53,356 nucleotides of DNA, from NCBI GenBank assembly GCA_947646015.1, contig CANSEY010000029.1:1-53356 (forward strand), given 5' to 3'. The notes under the pieces were generated by a model that made no database searches, was not told where the DNA came from, and saw nothing but the letters and a program-made list of their open reading frames with translations. The translations under genes and the position numbers were made by a program. This DNA comes from an uncultured Bacteroides sp. GTDB taxonomy: Bacteria > Bacteroidota > Bacteroidia > Bacteroidales > Bacteroidaceae. This document shows positions 8,082 through 16,246 of the stretch, one piece after another; position 1 is the first letter of the stretch, and each line of letters begins with the position of its first letter.

Positions 8082-9050
8082 TTAGAATGCAGAGGGCTTG
8101 AGGCGCAGGCCTACCGTTTCCTCCAGGTTAAACATCAGGTTCATGTTGTGGACAGCCTGTCCGGATGCACCTTTCAATAAATTGTCGATGCAAGAAATGA
8201 TCAGTAATTTATCGCCGTGTTTTTCCAGGTGAATCAGACATTTATTGGTATTTACTACCTGTTTGAGATCTATGTTTTTATCAACGATGTGGACAAACGA
8301 ATCTTTGGCATAATATTCCTCATACATGCGTACGATCTCTTCCAATGCTACTTTTGTTTTCACTACCAAAGTGGCAAAGATGCCGCGGGGGAAATCGCCG
8401 CGATAAGGGATAAAATCAATTTCCGCATCAAAACTGTTCTGGAGTTGTTTCAGCGATTGCTTGATTTCAGGAACGTGCTGGTGTTCGAAAGCTTTGTATA
8501 CACTCATATTGTTGTTACGCCAGCTGAAATGACTGGTTGCACCGGGTTTTACTCCCGCTCCCGTGCTTCCTGTAATGGCGTTTACCATTACGTCCTCATT
8601 TAGCATCAGGTGTTTTGCCAGTGGGAGCAGTCCCAGCTGGATGCAAGTTGCGAAACATCCCGGATTAGCCACATGCTTTGCTGTGCAGGTTGCACGACGA
8701 TTTAGTTCCGGCAGACCGTATATGAAGTCATGATCCGGTGAAGCTATGCGATAATCCATTGAAAGGTCTATAATTTTCAGTTCCTCCGGGATATTATGGC
8801 TTTCCATAAATTTCTTCGTATCCCCATGGGCTGTACAGAAGAACAGTACATCGATATCTTCCAACGGAAGTTCGTCTGTAAAAGTCAGGTCACACTCTCC
8901 GTAAAGTCCCTCGTGTACATCAGTAATTTTGTTTCCGGCGTTACTGGTACTGTTGATAAATACGATTTCAGTCTCGGGATGATTGATAAGCAGGCGGATA
9001 AGTTCGCCTGCTGTATATCCTGCTCCACCAATGATTCCTGCTTTTATCAT
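8082..9050 (-). CDS. argC: N-acetyl(succinyl)-gamma-glutamyl-phosphate reductase
   Basis: 322 residues. The NADP-binding GIIGGAGYTAGEL is at the N-terminus, and the catalytic cysteine is C132 in ANPGCFATCIQLG. It reduces N-acyl-glutamyl-phosphate to the semialdehyde, the substrate of ArgD. The length matches the shorter (type 2-like) ArgC proteins. The start codon overlaps the argG stop by four bases, a sign of translational coupling. The partner kinase argB and the transcarbamylase are not in the window. Confidence 0.94.
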   Translation of the reverse strand: MIKAGIIGGAGYTAGELIRLLINHPETEIVFINSTSNAGNKITDVHEGLYGECDLTFTDELPLEDIDVLFFCTAHGDTKKFMESHNIPEELKIIDLSMDYRIASPDHDFIYGLPELNRRATCTAKHVANPGCFATCIQLGLLPLAKHLMLNEDVMVNAITGSTGAGVKPGATSHFSWRNNNMSVYKAFEHQHVPEIKQSLKQLQNSFDAEIDFIPYRGDFPRGIFATLVVKTKVALEEIVRMYEEYYAKDSFVHIVDKNIDLKQVVNTNKCLIHLEKHGDKLLIISCIDNLLKGASGQAVHNMNLMFNLEETVGLRLKPSAF

Positions 9051-10252
9051 ACCTCTTCGTCCTTATGGTTAGCATAGTAAACACGTAGTGGGGTAGAAGT
9101 CACCTTGATGAAGCCTTTTGCATCTTCGGCCGTCCAACCCTTTTGCATTTCTCCATATTCACCAAACTTGGTCTTTACCAGGTCGTCTTGTGATTCTACA
9201 CCGACAGTAGAGAATGACAACGGACGGAGCTCAAGGATGGCTGTACCGTTCACATTACGTTGTGATTCCTGAAGCATTGCTTCGATATCACGCATCACCG
9301 GTTCCAGGTATTGGCTTTCATGAAGGAACATACCATACCAGTTAGCTACCTGATCTTTCCAATATTGTTGCCATTTGCTCAATGTGTATTTCTCAAGGAA
9401 ACGGTGTGCACCGATGATCAACATTGGAGCGGCGGCTTCGAATCCTACACGTCCTTTGATACCGATGATAGTATCACCTACATGCATATCACGGCCAATA
9501 CCGTAAGCAGCACCTATCTCTTCCACTTTCTGGATGGCGGCAATTTTATCTTCGAACACTTCTCCATTCACGGCGTGAAGTTCACCATTCTTAAATTCAA
9601 GGCGCAGAAGTTCACTTCCCTCTTTCGTTACTTGCTTCAGGTAGGCCGTTTCGGGCAATCCTTGTGCACTGTCTAGAATTTCTCCGCCGCAGATTGAAGT
9701 CCCCCATAGTCCGACATTATAAGAGTATTTTAGTTTTGTAAAGTCTGCTTCGAAGCCATTTTTGTTTAAGTAGTCGATTTCTTCCTGACGGCTGAGTGCC
9801 ATATCGCGGGTCAGCGTAATAATTTCTACACCCGGAGTCATGACAAGGAATGTCATGTCGAAACGAATCTGGTCGTTACCGGCCCCTGTCGAACCGTGTG
9901 CAATGGCTTCCGCGCCAATCTCTTTCGCATAGCGTGCGATGGCCAATGCCTGGAAAATACGTTCGGAGCTGACAGAAATAGGATAGGTACCGTTACGTAG
10001 TACGTTACCGAATATCATATATTTCAGACTTTTTTCGTAATATTCCTGAGTGACGTCGAGTGTGACATATTTCACAGCACCCAGTTTGTAGGCATTCTCT
10101 TCATTCTGTTTCAGTTGTTCTTCGCTGAAGCCACCTGTGTTGGCACACGCTGCATACACTTCATATCCTTTTTCCTTGGCCAGGTACATTACAGTGAAAG
10201 AGGTATCGAGACCTCCGCTGAATGCAACCACTACTTTCTTTTTCTGTTCCAT
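9047..10252 (-). CDS. argG: Argininosuccinate synthase
   Basis: 401 residues, the usual length. The N-type ATP pyrophosphatase motif AFSGGLDTSF lies at residues 10-19, and the segment EAIAHGSTGAGNDQIRFD is the family signature for citrulline/aspartate binding. It joins citrulline and aspartate with ATP to form argininosuccinate. It follows the acyltransferase gene by 13 bases and overlaps argC, placing a late pathway enzyme inside the block of early-step genes under ArgR control. The lyase argH is not nearby. Confidence 0.96.
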   Translation of the reverse strand: MEQKKKVVVAFSGGLDTSFTVMYLAKEKGYEVYAACANTGGFSEEQLKQNEENAYKLGAVKYVTLDVTQEYYEKSLKYMIFGNVLRNGTYPISVSSERIFQALAIARYAKEIGAEAIAHGSTGAGNDQIRFDMTFLVMTPGVEIITLTRDMALSRQEEIDYLNKNGFEADFTKLKYSYNVGLWGTSICGGEILDSAQGLPETAYLKQVTKEGSELLRLEFKNGELHAVNGEVFEDKIAAIQKVEEIGAAYGIGRDMHVGDTIIGIKGRVGFEAAAPMLIIGAHRFLEKYTLSKWQQYWKDQVANWYGMFLHESQYLEPVMRDIEAMLQESQRNVNGTAILELRPLSFSTVGVESQDDLVKTKFGEYGEMQKGWTAEDAKGFIKVTSTPLRVYYANHKDEEV

Positions 10253-10265
10253 AGTGCTGTATATT

Positions 10266-10844
10266 TTAAATGTTATTTCTTTCTTGTTCTTTTTTTATGT
10301 TATGCGGATCTGTCGGATCATATAGCATAGCGGTGCAGATGCAGAATTTACGGTCCTTCGCCATCAGTATTTCATGGTTTATGCACCCTTCACATCCTTT
10401 CCAAAAGGCTTCGTCGTCGGTCAGCTCGTTAAAAGTGACCGGTACATATCCCAATTCCGTATTCATTTTCATCACGGCTGCGCCGCTGGTCAGACTGAAT
10501 ATTTTAGCTCTGGGCCATCGTAAACGAGCCAATTGGAAAGAGGCTTGTTTGATACGTTTGGCCAGTCCTAATCCCCGGAAGTCAGGGTGTACGATCAATC
10601 CTGAAGTAGCAACGTATTGCTTGTTTCCCCATGATTCAATGTAGGTAAATCCGGCAAATACATCTCCGCAAAGAGCTATGATTGCTTTTCCTTCTTTCAT
10701 TTTGGTGGCTACGTACTCGTGTGTACGTTCTGCTATTCCGGTTCCGCGTACTTTTGCTGCGTTTCTGATTGTCTCCAAAATAGTGTCAACGTAAACCTCA
10801 TGCGAGGCGTCGGCTACCATAACATCTATTTGTTGAGTGTCCAT
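10266..10844 (-). CDS. GNAT N-acyltransferase, candidate first enzyme of arginine synthesis
   Basis: 192 residues, a single GNAT domain. The acyl-CoA pyrophosphate loop is in VHPDFRGLGLAKRIKQ (about 86-101). The C-terminal third has four cysteines in the pattern C151xxC154 and C168xC170, possibly a metal site and unusual for this fold. It lies between argR and argG with spacings of 33 and 13 bases, so it is an integral operon member. No argA or argJ is present in this cluster, so inference from position is that it makes the N-acyl-glutamate (N-succinyl-glutamate in Bacteroides). I recall that orthologues have been proposed for this role but cannot verify that here. Cytosolic. Confidence 0.8.
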   Translation of the reverse strand: MDTQQIDVMVADASHEVYVDTILETIRNAAKVRGTGIAERTHEYVATKMKEGKAIIALCGDVFAGFTYIESWGNKQYVATSGLIVHPDFRGLGLAKRIKQASFQLARLRWPRAKIFSLTSGAAVMKMNTELGYVPVTFNELTDDEAFWKGCEGCINHEILMAKDRKFCICTAMLYDPTDPHNIKKEQERNNI

Positions 10845-10877
10845 TGTTGATTTAGTATAGAGTATAATTGTTGTTAG

Positions 10878-11351
10878 TTAGTTGATATTCGGAATAATGA
10901 GAGACAGGAAATGTCGTACGGCAGTGGGCGTTGCCCCTTCACGTAGTACCAACATAATGGTATCGTCTCCGGCAATTGTTCCCAAAATGGTGTCAGATTC
11001 ACGGTTGTCGATGTCGTAAGCCATGCTGCTGGCATAGCCGGGGCGAGTTTTGATTACTGCGATATTTCCGGAAAACTGAAGGGAAATGAAGCCATTGTTC
11101 ATCAACATTTCACTGGCACTCTGGTCGCCGACACGTTTGTACATGATGTCGTTGGGTAATACGTATACATATCTTCCGTTCATGCTGGCGGCTTTGGCCA
11201 CTTTCAGTTGTTTCAGGTCACGTGAAAGAGTAGCTTGTGTCAGTTCAAATCCTTCCTGACCTAATTCTTGCAAGAGTTCTTCCTGTGAACCTACTTCCTT
11301 ACTGGAGATAATCATTTTGATGGCGTCTAACCGATTTGCTTTCTTCTTCAT
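10878..11351 (-). CDS. argR: Arginine repressor
   Basis: 157 residues. The N-terminal winged helix contains the recognition helix TQATLSRDLKQLKV. The C-terminal oligomerisation and arginine-binding domain has GTIAGDDTIMLVLREG, where the two aspartates normally contact arginine. It should act as an arginine-dependent hexamer. It is the first gene of the operon, and palindromic AT-rich sites overlap its promoter, so autoregulation of the whole arginine block is likely. Confidence 0.96.
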   Translation of the reverse strand: MKKKANRLDAIKMIISSKEVGSQEELLQELGQEGFELTQATLSRDLKQLKVAKAASMNGRYVYVLPNDIMYKRVGDQSASEMLMNNGFISLQFSGNIAVIKTRPGYASSMAYDIDNRESDTILGTIAGDDTIMLVLREGATPTAVRHFLSLIIPNIN

Positions 11352-11377
11352 CTTGTATAATTATTCTAAGAATGGCG

Positions 11378-11385
11378 CAAAAGTA
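11378..11385 (-). promoter_or_regulatory. -7 box TACTTTTG of the argR operon
   Basis: Perfect TAnnTTTG on the minus strand, 26 bases upstream of the argR start codon. It adjoins candidate ArgR sites, so bound repressor would block polymerase. Confidence 0.6.
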
Positions 11386-11447
11386 TGCAATATTTTGGAA
11401 ATAGTATGCATAAAAAGCTGTTTTTTTACTCTTTTTATACATAAAAA
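11383..11447. promoter_or_regulatory. Candidate ARG boxes upstream of argR
   Basis: The region holds GTATGCAATAT (11383 on), the palindrome TATGCATA (11405-11412) followed by AAAAAG, and a 16-bp palindrome TTTTTATacATAAAAA (11432-11447). These resemble the AT-rich palindromic ARG boxes (TGAAT/ATTCA type) of other bacteria in size and position, about two helical turns apart. Binding is inferred, not shown. Confidence 0.5.
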
Positions 11448-11623
11448 TAGCATGTGATGTAGAAATATGCAGAATTTGGATTGGAAGTGATATATAATTT
11501 AGGGGGGAGTAATTTTTTGGGTGAAAGTAAAAAGAGGAATTCAGATTGATCCGGGAATTCTCTCAGAATTTAGGTATGATCCCAAGTTTTCAAACTGAGC
11601 CACAATCCTTTAATTCCGATTCT

Positions 11624-11669
11624 TTTTCTTAAAAACAAACAAGCCACTCAAATAGAGTGGCTTGTTTGT
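11624..11669 (-). terminator. Terminator of the tRNA-Phe/tRNA-Pro transcript
   Basis: A perfect 15-bp stem (11635-11649 with 11655-11669) with a 5-nt loop is followed on the minus strand by a T-run. It lies just downstream of tRNA-Pro. Confidence 0.9.
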
Positions 11670-11676
11670 GCGAATG

Positions 11677-11749
11677 TCGGAATGAGGCGACTCGAACGCC
11701 CGACCCCTACGTCCCGAACGTAGTGCGCTACCAACTGCGCTACATTCCG
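11677..11749 (-). tRNA. tRNA-Pro(CGG)
   Basis: 73 nt folding as a full cloverleaf: acceptor CGGAATG/CATTCCG, anticodon stem CTACG/CGTAG, loop TTCGGGA with anticodon CGG, T arm with TTCGAGT, discriminator A. CCA is not encoded. It lies 12 bases after tRNA-Phe, in one transcript ending at the hairpin 11624-11669. Confidence 0.95.
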
Positions 11750-11761
11750 CTACTTGCAAAG

Positions 11762-11834
11762 TGGTGCCACCAGGAATCGAACCGGGGACACAAGGATTTT
11801 CAGTCCTTTGCTCTACCAACTGAGCTATGGCACC
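11762..11834 (-). tRNA. tRNA-Phe(GAA)
   Basis: 73 nt cloverleaf: acceptor GGTGCCA/TGGCACC, anticodon stem AAGGA/TCCTT, loop CTGAAAA with anticodon GAA, T loop TTCGATT, discriminator A. First gene of a two-tRNA unit. Confidence 0.96.
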
Positions 11835-12274
11835 TTTGTGATTGCGGGTGCAAAGATAGGTATAATTTTTAATACTGCAATAGTTTGGCAAAGAAAATAT
11901 GAAATATTTGTCCAAAGGGAGTGGAAATCTTTTTTCTTGTTTTGATTTTACGATGATCTTACGTCTTTCTTCAACGAAAATGATATTAATACGTTTCTGT
12001 CGGTGAATTAATGAAGTTAGGAATGGACAGCAGACAAAGAAGATGTATGAAAATCTGTAAGACTTAGTATCTTTGGGTTAGAGACTGTATGAATATGCAT
12101 AGATGCAACCGGAAGAAAAGGTTTCTTAAAATGTGGTCATCCTCAATAAAATAAACGTTTGTCTTTATTATATGTATAATGCTATTTCCTTATCTTTACC
12201 GCAAAATTATGTAGCGGGTAACTGCGGACATGTTCATAATAAACAAAACAAATAAGATTTCCAGTTAGAAGTAT
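11835..12274. other. Intergenic region between tRNA-Phe and the histidine kinase
   Basis: No convincing gene. It should contain divergent promoters for the tRNAs and for the kinase. The best kinase -7 candidate is TATCTTTA at 12191-12198, one mismatch from TAnnTTTG; no well-spaced -33 element was found. Confidence 0.5.
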
Positions 12275-13510
12275 ATGATGATCTACATTATCTTTAGCGT
12301 CTTTATAATCATTATTCTTTTTATTTGTGCCAGATATTGGTATTTGTGGAGAAAGATAAGTGTGCAAAAGAACGAATGGGTGGCTCAAACCAAGGAATCA
12401 GATACGATTTTACGTAGTATGAACGCTTGCTTTATCTTGATAAATAGTGACTTGGTGGTGATAAGGACCAATTATTATGATTTGAGTGGAATCTCAGAAG
12501 AGCCTGAGTCCTCCGGTAGAGTCGGTGATCTACTGAATTGTAAAAACGCTGTTCGTAGTGGCGGAGGATGCGGGGCACATAAAAATTGCGAAAATTGCAT
12601 GATTCGCCATACTATTGAGAATGCATTCTGCCATAAAAAGGGTTTTCATAAATTAGAAGCATCCATGAGGCTGCTCAGTTCGGATCATCAACAGATTATT
12701 CCTTGTGATGTTTCTGTCTCGGGTACTTACTTGAATAATGAAGGTCACGAACAGATGTTACTGACTGTCTATGATATTACTGAATTGAAGAATATGCAGC
12801 GGTTGCTGAATATTGAAAAAGAGAACGCTGTTTCTGCCGAAAAGTTGAAATCTGCTTTTATAGCTAATATGAGTCATGAAATTCGTACCCCACTGAATGC
12901 GATTGTCGGTTTTTCCGGTTTGTTGGCTTCTGCGGATGATGATACGGAAAAAAAGATGTATCTGGATATTGTAGCGGAAAACAATGATCGTTTATTGCAG
13001 ATAGTGACGGATGTACTCGACCTTTCAAAAATAGAGTCGGGTAGTCTGGATTTCCATTATTCCGAATTTGATGTAAACGATTTATTATGTGCTCTGCATG
13101 GCATTTTAAACATACGTCTGAAAGACAAGCCCGAAATTAAACTGATTTGTAAGGCAGGAACAGATGAATGGATCATTTATTCCGAGCAACATCGTATCGT
13201 ACAGATAATCACAAATCTGGTACATAATGCGATGAAGTTTACCCACAGTGGGGAGATTTGTTTCGGATGTCGTCCCCAAGGAGAGGACGAGATTTACTTT
13301 TATGTTTCTGATACAGGTATTGGCATTCCTGCCGGAGAACAGGATAAAATATTCGACCGATTTACCAAATTGGACCATGAAGTACCCGGAACAGGGCTGG
13401 GACTGACTCTTTCACAAACTATCGTACAGAATCTGGGGGGAGAAATGGGAGTCGAATCGGAAGTGACAAAAGGATCTACCTTCTGGTTTACCCTTCCTTT
13501 GAAATCCTGA
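12275..13510 (+). CDS. Membrane sensor histidine kinase with cysteine-rich PAS domain
   Basis: 411 residues. One N-terminal membrane helix (about 3-20) is followed by a PAS-like sensor (about 40-170) and the kinase core. The H-box ANMSHEIRTPLNAIVGFS has the phospho-acceptor H201; the N-box is LVHNAMKFT, G1 is DTGIGIP and G2 is GTGLGLTLS. The PAS domain holds a cysteine group C89, C99, C105, C108 in the pattern NCKN...GCGAHKNCENCMIR, resembling metal- or redox-sensing PAS variants. No response regulator gene is adjacent and no receiver domain is fused, so the partner is unknown. Divergent from the tRNA pair and convergent with gadC, with a shared terminator. Confidence 0.9.
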   Translation: MMIYIIFSVFIIIILFICARYWYLWRKISVQKNEWVAQTKESDTILRSMNACFILINSDLVVIRTNYYDLSGISEEPESSGRVGDLLNCKNAVRSGGGCGAHKNCENCMIRHTIENAFCHKKGFHKLEASMRLLSSDHQQIIPCDVSVSGTYLNNEGHEQMLLTVYDITELKNMQRLLNIEKENAVSAEKLKSAFIANMSHEIRTPLNAIVGFSGLLASADDDTEKKMYLDIVAENNDRLLQIVTDVLDLSKIESGSLDFHYSEFDVNDLLCALHGILNIRLKDKPEIKLICKAGTDEWIIYSEQHRIVQIITNLVHNAMKFTHSGEICFGCRPQGEDEIYFYVSDTGIGIPAGEQDKIFDRFTKLDHEVPGTGLGLTLSQTIVQNLGGEMGVESEVTKGSTFWFTLPLKS

Positions 13511-13525
13511 GCAGATTTATGAAAA

Positions 13526-13580
13526 ATAAGAGGTTGTATCCGGTAGAATATAGAATAAACTTTCGGATACAATCTCTTTC
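13526..13580. terminator. Bidirectional terminator between kinase and gadC
   Basis: A 15-bp stem with one wobble pair (13528-13542 with 13564-13578) encloses a 21-nt loop between two convergent genes. Its right arm ends in CTCTTT on the plus strand. Confidence 0.6.
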
Positions 13581-13602
13581 ATTCAGGTAGATAGATACAC
13601 TT

Positions 13603-15201
13603 TTAACTTTGTTTCTGTGGGGTGTCCTTATCGGATGAAACAGAGCCGGAACCTGTCGATGGGGCAGAAGTTGTACTACCGATAGTGGTAGCGCTGCTTG
13701 TTGCCGGACCGGCGGTAGTTGTTGTTGCCGGAGCAACTTGTGGTTTAGCTTGTGTTTCCCAGTGGAACGGTTCGAAAGTACTATTCGGGTCAGCCCATGA
13801 TGGCTTTTTAGCTGCATAAATGATAAACGGAGCAATCACAACAACCAAAGCACCGATAATCAATACAGAGAACCATACCGTGTTGCTACCTGTAGAAATC
13901 TGGCTGGGCGGGATAAAGCTGAGGATAAACGCCAGTAATGAACCGAGGAAGCCGAGGCCGCCGACAATCCACATCAAGCCGTTACCTTTTTTACCGATAC
14001 GGAACGGACGGTTAGATTTCTTCATGTTATAGCGCAGGTAGATGGCACCGGAGAACATAAGTAAGTACATCACCAGATAAAGAATAACTGTCAGCTGTGA
14101 CAAGATCTGATAGAAGCTCTGTACGGAAGGCATAACCACAAACAGAAGGCTCAATACGGTAACAGCACCACCCTGAACGAACAGGATATTTTTCTGTACA
14201 CCCAATTTATTGGTTTTCTGGAAGAACGGAGGCATATAACCGGCCTTACCTACGGCAAAGATACCTTTGGACGGACCGGCAACCCATGTCAATACACCTG
14301 CCAACACACCGAATGCAAGAGCAATGGCGATGATCGGTGATAACCAGGATGCATGGATATATCTAAAATAGTTGTCGAAGCCAACAAGTAAACTCTGTGT
14401 CAGGCTGATATCTTTGGCCGGGATAATGATACCTAGTGAGAATGTACCCAAGACGAAGATGATTACAGTAATAAGTGCACCGATAAATACTGCTTTCGGA
14501 TAGTTCTTTGAAGGGTTTTGCATATCCTTTACGTGGATACCGCCCATTTCCATACCGGCATAAAAGAGGAAGATACTTGCCGCTAATACCACGTTATCGA
14601 AATTCGTGAGGTCGGGGAAGAAGCTGCTATGGAAGTCAAGGTTGGAATGCCCTCCGGATGCCAAGTAAACAATACCCAGGATAATCAGCAGGGCAGCGGG
14701 GATGATGGTTCCCACCATACCGCCAATTTTAGCTACTTTACCTACCCATCCCATTCCTTTCAGTGAGATGAAGGTAGCCAGCCAATAAATGATAAGCACA
14801 ACGGCCAGTGTATAGTATTTGTTGCTGGCCAGTGTCATGTCGTGTGTATCATTCATTCCGATGAAAGCGATAGATACAGCACCGAATGTCAATACAGTCG
14901 GATACCAGATCGTACTTTCAATCCATTGTACCCAGATGGCAAGGAATCCCAATTTCTTTCCGTACGCTTCGCCTACCCAACGGAACACACCACCCTGTTT
15001 GTCCTGGAACATGGCAGCCAATTCCGCCGCAACGAGTGATGTCGGAATAAGGAATACGATAGCTGCGAAAAGATAATAGAAGGCCGAACTCATTCCATAT
15101 ACGGCCTCGGCAGGAAGTCCGCGTAGGGATACTACTGCCGTTACGTTCATGATCGCCAGGGTGAATACCCCTAGTTTCACTGCTTGTTTAATATTTGCCA
15201 T
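13603..15201 (-). CDS. gadC: Glutamate:GABA antiporter, GadC-like
   Basis: 532 residues, an APC-superfamily transporter with about twelve membrane helices. Segments such as VAGPSKGIFAVGKAGYMPPF, FYAGMEMGGIHVKDMQNPSK and SFIPPSQI parallel E. coli GadC. It would exchange external glutamate for internal GABA at the inner membrane, removing protons as part of acid resistance. The last 50 or so residues are a Thr/Ser/Ala-rich low-complexity tail after WETQAKPQ, where E. coli GadC has its pH-sensitive C-terminal plug. No glutamate decarboxylase or glutaminase gene is in the window. The divergent neighbour encodes a channel-like protein that may belong to the same system. Confidence 0.85.
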   Translation of the reverse strand: MANIKQAVKLGVFTLAIMNVTAVVSLRGLPAEAVYGMSSAFYYLFAAIVFLIPTSLVAAELAAMFQDKQGGVFRWVGEAYGKKLGFLAIWVQWIESTIWYPTVLTFGAVSIAFIGMNDTHDMTLASNKYYTLAVVLIIYWLATFISLKGMGWVGKVAKIGGMVGTIIPAALLIILGIVYLASGGHSNLDFHSSFFPDLTNFDNVVLAASIFLFYAGMEMGGIHVKDMQNPSKNYPKAVFIGALITVIIFVLGTFSLGIIIPAKDISLTQSLLVGFDNYFRYIHASWLSPIIAIALAFGVLAGVLTWVAGPSKGIFAVGKAGYMPPFFQKTNKLGVQKNILFVQGGAVTVLSLLFVVMPSVQSFYQILSQLTVILYLVMYLLMFSGAIYLRYNMKKSNRPFRIGKKGNGLMWIVGGLGFLGSLLAFILSFIPPSQISTGSNTVWFSVLIIGALVVVIAPFIIYAAKKPSWADPNSTFEPFHWETQAKPQVAPATTTTAGPATSSATTIGSTTSAPSTGSGSVSSDKDTPQKQS

Positions 15202-15417
15202 AAGTTAAGGTTTTAAGTGAAAAATATTTTTAAGTCAGTGTCTATAACAACGTTTAACGTGAGATGTTTTAGTTTACTAACGTCAAACTTGGTTAATTAA
15301 CATCGGTGAAGAGTGAAATCACCGGTTCCTCTATTGAATCCGGGTGGGTATCAAACAAATCGTGTAGGACTCTTGTTCCTTCTGCATAATAAAATAACCT
15401 ATAAAATATCAGCGCTT

Positions 15418-16155
15418 ATGAAAATGGCTCTTTCTGATTTTGCTTTGCGGAAGAAAGGGATTTACGGCATTTTACATGTCATCATCCTGCTGCTTTCCCT
15501 GTTTCTGGTCATCAGCATCTCGATAGATACGTTTAAGGGTATCCCTTTTTATACCCAATCGGTTTATATGAAAGTTCAGCTATGGATTTGTGTCTTATTT
15601 CTGTTCGATTTCATTCTCGAGTTGTTTCTTTCGAAAAATAAGTGGCACTATCTTAGTACGCATTTCATCTTTTTGTTGGTGGCGATACCTTACCAGAATA
15701 TTATATCCTATATGGGATGGACTTTTTCACCCGAAGTGACTTATATGATTCGTTTTGTTCCTTTGGTTCGAGGCGGCTATGCGATGGCTATTGTGGTGGG
15801 GTGGCTTACTTATAATAAGGCTTCCGGACTGTTTGTTTCCTATCTGACTATGTTGCTTGCTACTGTTTACTTTTCAAGCCTGGCTTTTTTTGTACTCGAA
15901 CACAAGGTCAATCCCCTGGTGACCGGTTACGGAGATGCGCTTTGGTGGGCGTTTATGGATGTGACTACGGTAGGTTCCAATATTATTGCTGTCACCGTGA
16001 CGGGACGTGTACTTTCGGTGTTGCTGGCGGCACTGGGTATGATGATGTTCCCGATCTTTACGGTTTATGTCACCAGCCTGATTCAAAAAAAGAACAAAGA
16101 GAAAGAGGAGTATTATAAACAATTGGAGGCAGCTGACGAAAGTAAGCCAAAATAA
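15418..16155 (+). CDS. Voltage-gated K+ channel-like membrane protein with atypical filter
   Basis: 245 residues from the ATG at 15418. An in-frame start at 15313 would add 35 residues with no membrane or family feature, so I prefer the shorter form. It has six hydrophobic segments: four in an S1-S4-like half, then a pore region WWAFMDVTTVGSNIIAVTVTG and a final helix. The expected selectivity filter TVGYGD reads TVGSNI (about 184-189), so the tyrosine, second glycine and aspartate are all replaced. The S4-like helix has only two arginines (about R112 and R118). The C-terminus is a short charged coil. Divergent from gadC; a role in ion or pH homeostasis with GABA exchange is inference. Confidence 0.75.
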   Translation: MKMALSDFALRKKGIYGILHVIILLLSLFLVISISIDTFKGIPFYTQSVYMKVQLWICVLFLFDFILELFLSKNKWHYLSTHFIFLLVAIPYQNIISYMGWTFSPEVTYMIRFVPLVRGGYAMAIVVGWLTYNKASGLFVSYLTMLLATVYFSSLAFFVLEHKVNPLVTGYGDALWWAFMDVTTVGSNIIAVTVTGRVLSVLLAALGMMMFPIFTVYVTSLIQKKNKEKEEYYKQLEAADESKPK

Positions 16156-16175
16156 CTGTTCAGGAATAAGTATGC

Positions 16176-16217
16176 CTAAAAAATACTGCCCATCTGCACG
16201 TAGCAGACAGGCAGTAT
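16176..16217 (-). terminator. Terminator of mdh
   Basis: Two-part stem ATACTGCC/GGCAGTAT (16183-16190 with 16210-16217) and TCTGC/GCAGA (16193-16197 with 16203-16207), followed on the minus strand by a run of six Ts. It separates the convergent channel and mdh genes. Confidence 0.85.
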
Positions 16218-16246
16218 CCCAACTAATTAAACTTTGTATGATGTCA

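Noticed and set aside
11610-11915. Open frames on both strands across the tRNA pair
   Set aside because: They are translations of tRNA-Pro and tRNA-Phe and their terminator; the RNA genes explain the conservation.
15313-15417. Upstream start for the channel-like protein
   Set aside because: The extra 35 residues are not hydrophobic or conserved-looking, and a normal start follows at 15418.
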